From the NCBI GenBank assembly GCA_030668065.1, contig DAOUUS010000121.1:1-5444 (forward strand): a DNA stretch of 5,444 nt, written 5' to 3'. Below the pieces are notes generated by a model that made no database searches, was not told where the DNA came from, and saw only the letters and a list, made by a program, of their open reading frames with translations. The stretch's first letter is position 1. Each line of letters begins with the position of its first letter. This DNA comes from Candidatus Methanophagales archaeon (GTDB lineage Archaea; Halobacteriota; Syntropharchaeia; Alkanophagales; Methanospirareceae). Shown in pieces: positions 1 to 4,879 of the stretch. The position numbers and the translations under genes were made by a program.

Positions 1-2
1 AT

Positions 3-1070
3 GAGTTCCTACCCGATAATCGAATAATAGCGAAAATGGTCAAAGATGGCACGGATTATCTGGTCGTTGTGGATCCTGAGAAGAACTCAATATCGGTAGT
101 TGAAACAGGTTTAACCAGTTATAGCAATATCAGAACAGATGGTTCCGGCAGAGTGTTCTTTATAGGTGCAAGTGCTAAGAAGTCTTTTGCCATTTACTGT
201 TTAGACATAACGTCCAAAGAACTAAAGAAAGTGAAGCCGAGTTCAGGGATAGAGCTTACGAGCGGAGATGTTTCTCTACCTGAGTTCATCTCTTATCCTA
301 CTAAAGATGGGAAGCAAGCTCATGGTTTCCTTTATATGCCCCGAAATAGCCGATATACTGCGCCCGAAGAGGATAAACCACCGTTATTGGTGATTGCGCA
401 TGGCGGCCCGACAGGTAGTGCAAAAGCGGTCTTTTCCGCTACAACACAGTTCTGGACTTCTGCGGGGTTTGCTGTAATTGATGTGGACTATCGAGGAAGT
501 ACCGGCTATGGCAGAAGATATAGGGATGAATTGCTATCACGATGGGGCGTGATTGATGCGGAAGACGTGGCGGATGCTGTGCGATACTTGATTATGGTAG
601 GTAAGGTGGATGGGGCTAAGGTTGCAGTGAGAGGCGGCAGTGCCGGTGGCTATATGGTGCAGCGCGTTATGACCCAGTATCCGGATCTATTCAGTGTCGG
701 GGCAAGTTATTATGGCATTGGCAATCTTATTACGTTAGTGGAACAGACGCATAAGTTTGAATCGCGATACACAGACAATTTAGTTGGTGCAAAATTACCG
801 GGGGGTGAGGACAAATACAAAGAACGTTCGCCCATAAATCATCTGGATAAGTTAAAAGCACCTATGATCATATTCCAGGGTACAGACGATAAAATTGTGA
901 CGCCGGACTGCTCGCGCGAGTTAGCTCGCATCCTCAAAGAAAGAGGGATTAAGTATGAATATATAGAATATGAAGGCGAAGCGCATGGCTTCCGGATAAA
1001 GAAGAATAAAGTTGACTCTTTGAGTCGTGAATTTGCGTTTTTTCGTGATGTGTTCAACACGGGTAGTTAA
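3..1070 (+). CDS. S9-family serine peptidase (prolyl oligopeptidase / acylaminoacyl-peptidase type), 5' partial
   Basis: This is the C-terminal part of an alpha/beta-hydrolase peptidase that cleaves oligopeptides or removes N-terminal acyl-amino acids, probably in the cytoplasm because no secretion signal is in view. The reading frame is open from base 3, upstream of the first ATG at 36, so the gene enters from outside the window and 36 is an internal Met. Numbering from that Met, residues 1-75 look like the last blades of a beta-propeller (repeated hydrophobic strand-turn pattern with TDGSGRVFF). The hydrolase domain follows: HGGP at 122-125 (oxyanion side), DYRGSTGYG at 151-159, the nucleophile Ser202 in RGGSAGGY, Asp285 in GTDDKIV and His317 in EGEAHGF. 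The triad is complete and correctly ordered. Family members are usually about 600-700 residues, so roughly the N-terminal 250-300 are missing from view. Dipeptidyl peptidase versus acylaminoacyl-peptidase cannot be decided without the propeller. The next gene is tRNA-His, 188 bases downstream. Confidence 0.93.
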   Translation, partial: EFLPDNRIIAKMVKDGTDYLVVVDPEKNSISVVETGLTSYSNIRTDGSGRVFFIGASAKKSFAIYCLDITSKELKKVKPSSGIELTSGDVSLPEFISYPTKDGKQAHGFLYMPRNSRYTAPEEDKPPLLVIAHGGPTGSAKAVFSATTQFWTSAGFAVIDVDYRGSTGYGRRYRDELLSRWGVIDAEDVADAVRYLIMVGKVDGAKVAVRGGSAGGYMVQRVMTQYPDLFSVGASYYGIGNLITLVEQTHKFESRYTDNLVGAKLPGGEDKYKERSPINHLDKLKAPMIIFQGTDDKIVTPDCSRELARILKERGIKYEYIEYEGEAHGFRIKKNKVDSLSREFAFFRDVFNTGS

Positions 1071-1209
1071 CCGATAGCAACTGAACTCGCCCGTTTTGAA
1101 CCCATTCACCGGTTAAAAGGGTGCTTCTCTGACCTGCTTGCTGCTCTACAAATGTTTGACTGTTTATCTTCCCGCGTCTGCATAATTACTGTTTCTAGAA
1201 GAAAGATTT

Positions 1210-1230
1210 TTTATAAACTAATTTATACCA
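1210..1230 (+). promoter_or_regulatory. Promoter region of tRNA-His (two TATA-like boxes)
   Basis: Two archaeal TATA-like boxes, TTTATAAAC (1210-1218) and TTTATACCA (1222-1230), lie 30-50 bases before the mature tRNA start. The second one would place transcription start near 1252, a few bases upstream of the tRNA, as expected for a short 5' leader removed by RNase P. Which of the two boxes is used cannot be told from sequence. Confidence 0.5.
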
Positions 1231-1258
1231 TAAACCGACTAACAGAATATAAATAAGT

Positions 1259-1330
1259 GCCGGGGTGTGGTAGAGGCTATCCCTTGGGACTGTGGATCCC
1301 AAGACCTGGGTTCGAATCCCAGCTCCGGCC
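1259..1330 (+). tRNA. tRNA-His (anticodon GTG)
   Basis: A complete cloverleaf can be folded by eye. The acceptor stem GCCGGGG (1259-1265) pairs with CTCCGGC (1323-1329) with one G-U pair. The anticodon stem is TGGGA/TCCCA with loop CTGTGGA, placing anticodon GTG at 1292-1294. The T arm is CTGGG-TTCGAAT-CCCAG (1306-1322). The discriminator is C1330, the archaeal/bacterial histidine identity base. The CCA end is not encoded and no intron is present. Two oddities: the base before G1 is T1258, so the G-1 that HisRS requires is not genome-encoded, and the first D-stem pair (position 10-25) is T-C rather than G-C. The gene stands alone, with AT-rich promoter sequence before it and a T5 run directly after it. 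Confidence 0.95.
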
Positions 1331-1335
1331 TTTTT
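1331..1335 (+). terminator. Oligo-T terminator of tRNA-His
   Basis: Five consecutive T residues follow the discriminator base immediately. Oligo-T tracts are sufficient termination signals for archaeal RNA polymerase. Confidence 0.6.
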
Positions 1336-1371
1336 CAGGTGCAAATACAGGATACGCTTTGCGCATTCCAG

Positions 1372-1572
1372 TCATTGCCGAAAAGCTCCTTTCCTCAGTT
1401 TCTCAATTATTTTTTGTAGTTCAAAGCAACTCTCCTTCAATCGCGATATTGTTTCCTCAGATAAATATCGCCCCCTAGAATGCATTATCGCATTACGAAT
1501 CGGAATGAGATTTTTCAATTTTTTTACCAAATCTTCTGTTTCTGTTTTTCCTATGAAGTCACGAACCCCGCT
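1372..1572 (-). pseudogene. 3' remnant of a HEPN-like domain protein
   Basis: A minus-strand frame of 66 codons ends at a TGA (1372-1374). It has no start codon at its 5' side; an in-frame TAA (1573-1575) lies inside a hairpin. From about 1560 the translation reads as plausible protein: DFIGKTETEDLVKKLKNL, then IPIRNAIMHSRG, then an amphipathic helix beginning YLSEETISRLKE and a lysine-rich end. RNAIMH fits the RX4-6H motif of HEPN domains, which are RNases or nucleotidyltransferase partners common in toxin-antitoxin and defence genes. The preceding charged helix, the following HSR and the SEET helix also resemble that fold's C-terminal half. The upstream half is absent, so the gene has been cut and is presumably dead. 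The break coincides with the hairpin cluster at 1566-1623. The HEPN assignment rests on a short motif plus helical pattern and is tentative; that the stretch was once coding is more secure. Confidence 0.55.
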
Positions 1573-1623
1573 TTAAAAAGCGGGGCATCTTTGACCGCGG
1601 GGGGTCGCGTACATGTGTATGCG
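1566..1623. repeat. Cluster of tight GC-rich inverted repeats
   Basis: Three potential hairpins follow one another. The first is CCCCGCTT (1566-1573) pairing with AAGCGGGG (1578-1585), 8 bp with a 4-base loop. The second is GACC/GGTC (1593-1606), enclosing GC-rich sequence. The third is CGCGTACA (1606-1613) pairing with TGTATGCG (1616-1623), 8 bp with one G-U. No T-run follows the first hairpin on either strand, so it is not a simple terminator. The cluster sits where the HEPN-like frame breaks off, and it is GC-rich between AT-rich neighbours. This is compatible with the end of a mobile element such as the subterminal hairpins of IS200/IS605 elements, but no element boundary can be proved here. 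Confidence 0.5.
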
Positions 1624-1683
1624 CGGCGGAAGTGGGTGATAGGAACATGCGCTGCAATCAGTATTTCATTATATAATTTACGG

Positions 1684-1689
1684 AAAAAA
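1684..1689 (-). terminator. U-run terminator of the fic gene
   Basis: On the minus strand a run of six T residues begins 12 bases after the fic stop codon, within AT-rich sequence. It has no stable stem before it, which is usual for archaeal termination. Confidence 0.45.
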
Positions 1690-1700
1690 TATTTAGCAAA

Positions 1701-3020
1701 TTATCTGTTGGTGGCACGTTCTGATAATTTAAAGATGAATTTATTCTTAATCTTGGTCTTTTCTAAATACCTTAACTCAGTCAAATGTAAAAGATCGTTA
1801 CGTGCAGTATCATAGGCTACATTATAGGTTGACATTATTTCGGTGATGACAAAGTTTTTCTCGGGACTCCTCATAATTTTCTTGAGTATTTCTGCTTGAC
1901 GTAAATTTATATCGTTGATACCTTGAATTAAGTCAAGAGCTTCTGAATATTCCTTTTGTTTTTTACTAATATAAGCTTCCATATCATGAAGTGATTCCTC
2001 AATTGAATCTAAATTATAATTAATAAAATACGCAAGATCATTTTCGTCAGTCTCAGTATAAAGGTAGGCTAAACCATATTTCGTTTTCGATCGTAAAATA
2101 ATCCTGGAAACTGACATATATTCGAATAACCAGTATCCTCTTGAGAGCATATACCAGTAAAAGATCGTTCTCGCAGTTCTTCCGTTACCGTCATTGAACG
2201 GATGAATATAACCAATAAGAAAATGAAGGAAGATTCCCTTGATCACTGGGTGAATAAACTCCCCATCATCATTACTTGCAAATTCACAAAACTCTTCCAT
2301 CAAACCATTTATTTTTTTATAATCCGGGGGGGTATAGTAAGTCTTCCCGTATTCTAGAGGGTCTCCAACAACAATTTCATTATTATCTCTAAAACGATCC
2401 TCATCATTTTTATCTTTGAGAGTGTCTTTTGTAATATTTTTATGCAATTTAAGAATTATTTCAGGTGTTAGAGTTTTATCTTTCATTTTTGTTATTTTTT
2501 GTATGGTTTCATAACCATTGACAATCATCTGCTCAGAATAGTTTCTAGGATTTCTCTTCAATCGCAATACTTCTTTTGCAATTTTTCTGGTCGTGGCTGC
2601 TCCTTCCAACTGACTTGAAGCAATTGCCTCCTCCATCAATGAACTGATGATATAACGACCTCTCCCTTCAGTGTTGACAGATTCCAAACCGGTTTCTAAG
2701 TGGCCTGACGTGCCTTTATCCATAAGATGGAGTTTCCTCTGGGCATCATTCAAAAGAAGATATTTAAATGTCCAATCATTAAATTTAATTGGTTTATACT
2801 GCTGTGAGCGAAATATCTTAATAAGAGCCCATATATATTCTGGATTTATTTTATTAGGCATTTCTTTATAGCGGAGTTTATCCCAATGAATATAGTCCTG
2901 ATTACACTTTATGATGAAATCGTACACCGTTTTATCGTTTAATAACTTAAAAACTTCTCCGCTATTTTTTTCAAGAATATTATGTACGTTCGGTGGTTTA
3001 TTCGGAACTTTCATAGTCAT
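1701..3020 (-). CDS. Fic-domain protein adenylyltransferase with C-terminal winged helix
   Basis: Fic enzymes typically transfer AMP from ATP to a Ser, Thr or Tyr hydroxyl of a target protein; the target here is unknown. Of 439 residues, 1-120 form an N-terminal region. SSQLEG at 135-140 matches the inhibitory helix (S/T)xxxE(G/N), with Glu139 as the residue expected to block ATP, making this a class II, self-inhibited Fic protein. The flap, which positions the target, is around YYTPPDYKKI at 228-237. The full active-site motif HPFNDGNGRTAR is at 273-284 (catalytic His273, Arg281 and Arg284). A helical linker (about 337-365) leads to a winged helix (about 371-435), so it may bind DNA and possibly its own promoter. 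Length and domain order fit the common Fic-wHTH family. The gene is visibly AT-rich compared with the peptidase and Yip1 genes, which suggests transfer. No partner antitoxin is seen, as expected when the inhibitory helix is built in. A second ATG at 3012-3014 is an alternative start. Confidence 0.95.
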   Translation of the reverse strand: MTMKVPNKPPNVHNILEKNSGEVFKLLNDKTVYDFIIKCNQDYIHWDKLRYKEMPNKINPEYIWALIKIFRSQQYKPIKFNDWTFKYLLLNDAQRKLHLMDKGTSGHLETGLESVNTEGRGRYIISSLMEEAIASSQLEGAATTRKIAKEVLRLKRNPRNYSEQMIVNGYETIQKITKMKDKTLTPEIILKLHKNITKDTLKDKNDEDRFRDNNEIVVGDPLEYGKTYYTPPDYKKINGLMEEFCEFASNDDGEFIHPVIKGIFLHFLIGYIHPFNDGNGRTARTIFYWYMLSRGYWLFEYMSVSRIILRSKTKYGLAYLYTETDENDLAYFINYNLDSIEESLHDMEAYISKKQKEYSEALDLIQGINDINLRQAEILKKIMRSPEKNFVITEIMSTYNVAYDTARNDLLHLTELRYLEKTKIKNKFIFKLSERATNR

Positions 3021-3038
3021 GATAGAGAACTTACTAAT

Positions 3039-3045
3039 CTATAAA
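3039..3045 (-). promoter_or_regulatory. TATA box of the fic gene
   Basis: The minus strand reads AAAAGTTTATAGATT, with TTTATAG as a TATA box and a purine-rich BRE-like stretch before it. Its centre is 22 bases from the first ATG (3020) and 28 from the second (3014). The usual archaeal distance of 25-27 bases to transcription start therefore gives a message with almost no leader. No Shine-Dalgarno sequence precedes either ATG, in keeping with leaderless translation. Confidence 0.6.
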
Positions 3046-3050
3046 CTTTT

Positions 3051-3095
3051 CTACCAATTTGGTAGTTTTTGGTAGTTTATTGGTAGTTCTACAAT
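3051..3095. promoter_or_regulatory. Operator-like repeat array upstream of fic
   Basis: TTGGTAG occurs at 3059-3065, 3069-3075 and 3080-3086, starts 10 and 11 bases apart (one helical turn each), usually followed by TT. An inverted copy, CTACCAA (3051-3057), forms with the first repeat a perfect 15-base palindrome, CTACCAATTTGGTAG. A degenerate inverted half, CTACAAT (3089-3095), closes the far end. The array lies directly upstream of the TATA/BRE region of fic, where a bound protein would control transcription-factor access. The Fic protein's own winged helix is an obvious candidate binder, but that is inference. Confidence 0.6.
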
Positions 3096-3114
3096 ATTCA
3101 AGTCACTATACCCC

Positions 3115-3162
3115 GTACTTAAGTACAAGGCCTGTACTTAAGCACGACCGCCGATGACTTAA
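3115..3162. promoter_or_regulatory. Phased palindromes upstream of fic
   Basis: A perfect 12-base palindrome, GTACTTAAGTAC (3115-3126), is followed by a near copy, GTACTTAAGCAC (3134-3145), and then by a weaker ACTTAAC (3157-3163). The CTTAA cores start at 3118, 3137 and 3158, 19 and 21 bases apart, close to two helical turns. The spacer between the first two contains AGGCCT. This is a typical layout for a dimeric repressor or activator, different in sequence from the array nearer to fic. Confidence 0.4.
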
Positions 3163-3193
3163 CTACACTATTATTACAAGTATGTCATAGCTA

Positions 3194-3206
3194 TATAAAA
3201 GCTTTT
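3194..3206. repeat. 13-base direct repeat, left copy
   Basis: TATAAAAGCTTTT here recurs identically at 3832-3844, on the other side of the transposase pseudogene. The core AAAAGCTTTT is a perfect palindrome. It may mark the ends of the former insertion element, or it may simply be a TATA-type promoter sequence used twice. AT-richness limits its significance. Confidence 0.35.
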
Positions 3207-3215
3207 CGATTTTTT

Positions 3216-3795
3216 TTATTGTTTTTGATGATTCCCTCCAAAAAGTTTGTTATAGAGCGATGTGTACCAGGTTTTGTGCGCTCTAAGTTTCTCCTTTTCT
3301 TCAGCTATCACCGGTACAGTATCTGTCTTCTCGTAACCTTTCTGCCCCGATATATACTTCTCCACCACTTCCTAGCCATGCTGCGAAACCGTTTTTTCCG
3401 TAAACGCTTTTTCTAAAAGGGTTTAGTAATAACAAGAAGGCGCCCACAGGTGACCCGGGCACCACTCCTTAAGCTGTGGATAATTGATCCCTTAACAGTT
3501 TGCTACTCCGTCCCTTTATCCGTTTCGCTATCCAGCTAACGGAATATTTCGGCGGGTATTTTATGAAAAGGTGAACATGGTCTACATTCATCGCCATGTC
3601 CATAACCTCAATATCGAGCTCTCTACAGGTTTCCTGAATGAGTTCCTCTACCGCTTCCGCTACTTCTCCCTCTAATACCTTCCCACGATACTTCGGCGAA
3701 AACACTATATAGTCAGTTAGTAGCGAGACCGTATGCCTATCATGACGGAGATCCGGCCTTGTTACCATATCCTTCTTCGCTTCCACTTCGCCCAT
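3216..3795 (-). pseudogene. tnpA: IS200/IS605-type Y1 transposase TnpA, decayed
   Basis: TnpA excises and inserts single-stranded transposon DNA with a HUH motif and one catalytic tyrosine. The first 104 codons (from ATG 3793-3795) are intact: LLTDYIVFSPKYRG at 25-38, NVDHVHLFIKYPPKYS with HUH residues His73 and His75, and IKGRSSKLLRDQ. The frame then falls into a premature TAA (3469-3471). One base earlier, in the next frame, the family sequence continues as YPQLKEWCPGHLWAPSCYY (3426-3482), so one extra base was gained near 3483. That frame meets a TAA (3423-3425) and runs on for a stretch that looks inserted by about 11 codons. It then gives VSQHG, a TAG (3372-3374) where the family normally has Trp, and EVVEKYISGQ, whose Tyr (3354-3356) is the expected nucleophile. 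It stays open for about 40 more codons to a TAA at 3216. With a frameshift and two stops it cannot make active transposase. No tnpB is present. Confidence 0.88.
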
Positions 3796-3830
3796 GTTCC
3801 TTTACTGTAAACATCAAATACGTCAAATCA

Positions 3831-3844
3831 CTATAAAAGCTTTT
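3831..3844 (+). promoter_or_regulatory. TATA box of the RDD gene and right copy of the 13-base repeat
   Basis: CTATAAAAGC is a good archaeal TATA box whose centre is about 22 bases before the ATG at 3857. The same bases contain the second copy of TATAAAAGCTTTT (first copy 3194-3206). Because the transposase pseudogene lies between the copies, this could be a promoter, an old element end, or both. Confidence 0.45.
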
Positions 3845-3856
3845 TTGCTGCTTTTC

Positions 3857-4315
3857 ATGTCGAAAATATTGGATATAATGTATCAAAAAGGAGCAAGGCG
3901 AAACGAGATTAGTTTTTGCTTACCCAATTTTTCTTTATCGCTAGTCGTGGTTATCATAGCTTTACCGTTCGGACTTTCGGCAGGACTTTCGGCTATGGGT
4001 AGCCCGGCACAACTTTTTGCAGCCCGTAGTGCCTTTTTTGTGTCTTTTATGGTACTGAATGTGCTTGTGTGGCTTCTGTATTTCACATATTTCGAGGGGA
4101 CTTCAGGACAGACATTGGGCAAGAAAATAATGGGCATAAAGGTAGTCAAGGAAAATGGCGACCAGCCATCGTTCATGGACGCTCTAATAAGAACGATACT
4201 AAGGATCATTGATGGTATTGCATTCTATCTGGTGGGCTTTATTGTGATACTTGTATCCGAGAAGAAGCAGCGATTAGGCGATATGGCGGCCGGTACGATC
4301 GTAGTGGAAGCTTGA
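3857..4315 (+). CDS. RDD-family small membrane protein
   Basis: RDD proteins are three-helix membrane proteins; some are linked to ion transport, but most have no known substrate. With the ATG at 3857 the product has 152 residues. Hydrophobic segments are at about 24-46, 58-78 and 117-134. The conserved loop after the second helix, GTSGQTLGKKIMGIKVV (81-97), and the C-terminal EKKQRLGDMAAGTIVV (135-150) identify the family well. The signature Arg and Asp expected in the first helix are missing, and the N-terminal 25 residues do not look like the family (see findings: a frameshift is possible). The start was chosen because a TATA box lies 22 bases upstream. An in-frame ATG at 3794 would put the TATA box inside the gene, and one at 3878 is also possible. 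A Shine-Dalgarno-like AAAGGAG at 3887-3893 has no clear start after it. The gene diverges from the transposase relic and converges on the Yip1 gene. Confidence 0.82.
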   Translation: MSKILDIMYQKGARRNEISFCLPNFSLSLVVVIIALPFGLSAGLSAMGSPAQLFAARSAFFVSFMVLNVLVWLLYFTYFEGTSGQTLGKKIMGIKVVKENGDQPSFMDALIRTILRIIDGIAFYLVGFIVILVSEKKQRLGDMAAGTIVVEA

Positions 4316-4408
4316 ATTAGTCTTTCAATATTCTTCCTTCTTCAAACTCTTAGTTGTGTGTATGTGCTTTTAAGGGTATGTAATCGCATAAGTCACCCAA
4401 ACACTTTT

Positions 4409-4594
4409 TCAATACCTGTAAACCCCTTCCTCACTTTTAGCCATAGCCTGCAAAATGTCGTTCATAGCCTCTTCGGCCTGCATACCGTCCCGGTTCAATA
4501 AACTTGCTGCAACAACATCCGTATCTATCTTTGCGGGGTTACAATCTTCAGGCGTAGTAGTAGGATACGAAAGAAGGGCGGGGCAAGAGGGAGA
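4409..4594 (-). pseudogene. Possible coding remnant, C-terminal fragment of unknown protein
   Basis: A minus-strand frame of 61 codons ends in TGA (4409-4411) and is closed at its 5' side by an in-frame TAG (4595-4597), with no ATG or GTG in its first half. The last 45 codons read like real protein: PEDCNPAKIDTDVVAASLL, NRDGMQAEEAMNDILQAM, then AKSEEGVYRY. They have alternating acidic and hydrophobic residues typical of amphipathic helices and few rare residues. The first 16 codons (SPSCPALLSYPTTT) do not look coding, so the true gene was probably cut near 4550. No family is recognised. An internal ATG would give only 24 residues. It may be a chance frame. Confidence 0.3.
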
Positions 4595-4624
4595 CTATTG
4601 CGCGAGCCCTACCTATTGTATGTA

Positions 4625-4634
4625 ACTATAAAAA
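4625..4634 (+). promoter_or_regulatory. TATA box for the candidate small RNA
   Basis: ACTATAAAAA followed by AGGGG matches an archaeal TATA box. Its centre at about 4629 predicts a transcription start near 4653-4656, which is where the outer stem of the structured element begins. Confidence 0.45.
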
Positions 4635-4652
4635 AGGGGTAATTGTTCAGCT

Positions 4653-4762
4653 AACCACAAGATTCCCACGAGAAAGCAATATTATGAGTCCGGCTTAAGG
4701 ACTCTATTGGCTCTTTTATTCCCTGCTAACCCATAAATCTTGTGTCAATCTCGTGGTTTTTT
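4653..4762 (+). ncRNA. Candidate structured small RNA (about 110 nt)
   Basis: A 21-base arm (4653-4673) pairs with 4738-4758: AACCAC with GTGGTT, AGATT with AATCT, and CACGAGA with TCTTGTG (one G-U), interrupted by one A-C mismatch and a two-base internal loop. Inside, AGCAAT (4675-4680) can pair with ATTGGCT (4706-4712) with one bulge, and GAGTCC (4686-4691) pairs perfectly with GGACTC (4699-4704) around a 7-base loop. About 25 unpaired bases (4713-4737) remain. Six T residues (4757-4762) end the outer stem on the plus strand, and a TATA box sits at the right distance before it. Promoter, fold and U-run together fit an independently transcribed RNA. Alternatives are a small non-autonomous insertion element, with the arms as terminal inverted repeats (though I see no target duplication), or an elaborate terminator for the RDD gene. 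No known RNA family is recognised. Confidence 0.5.
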
Positions 4763-4781
4763 ACACCGCTGCTATACAAAT

Positions 4782-4814
4782 AAAAAAAGGGAAGTGCACA
4801 AGACTTACTTGCAC
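4782..4814 (-). terminator. Hairpin and U7 terminator of the Yip1 gene
   Basis: On the minus strand GTGCA (4814-4810) pairs with TGCAC (4798-4794). A bulged alternative adds AAG/CTT pairing in the loop region. Seven T residues follow (4788-4782). It lies about 65 bases after the Yip1 stop codon and separates that transcript from the plus-strand candidate RNA. Confidence 0.5.
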
Positions 4815-4879
4815 CACATCCACAACGTTTCTATTCCTTGCACAATCATAACCGGCTGCTTCTTTCTGCCTTGTGGCGC

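Larger units (their letters stand above)
4316..4652. other. Gene-poor gap between RDD and the candidate RNA
   Basis: Beyond the possible coding remnant on the minus strand (4409-4594), I see only pyrimidine-rich sequence just after the RDD stop (about 4321-4350), which could serve to end the RDD transcript, and the TATA box at 4625-4634. Confidence 0.4.

Noticed and set aside
1311..1330. tRNA 3' end as an integrase attachment site
   Set aside because: I found no second copy of the tRNA 3' end in the window and no integrase gene, so an att pair cannot be supported here.
1566..1585. Hairpin as an intrinsic terminator
   Set aside because: No T-run follows on either strand; the fic stop already has a closer U6 run at 1684-1689.
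1480..1815. Plus-strand open frame of 111 codons
   Set aside because: It spans the HEPN-like tail, the hairpin cluster and the end of fic in antisense; no family resemblance and no conserved-looking stretch.
3059..3088. CRISPR-like repetition
   Set aside because: The repeats are only 7-9 bases long with 3-4 base gaps; this is an operator-type array.
3219..3416. Plus-strand open frame of 65 codons
   Set aside because: It lies antisense to the tail of the decayed transposase, whose family residues (EKYISGQ) explain the sequence; no ribosome site and an implausible Phe/Arg-rich composition.
4653..4765. H/ACA guide RNA, because ACA follows the outer stem at 4763
   Set aside because: The stem below any guide pocket is far too long, no pocket of the right size is seen and no K-turn is visible in the upper part.
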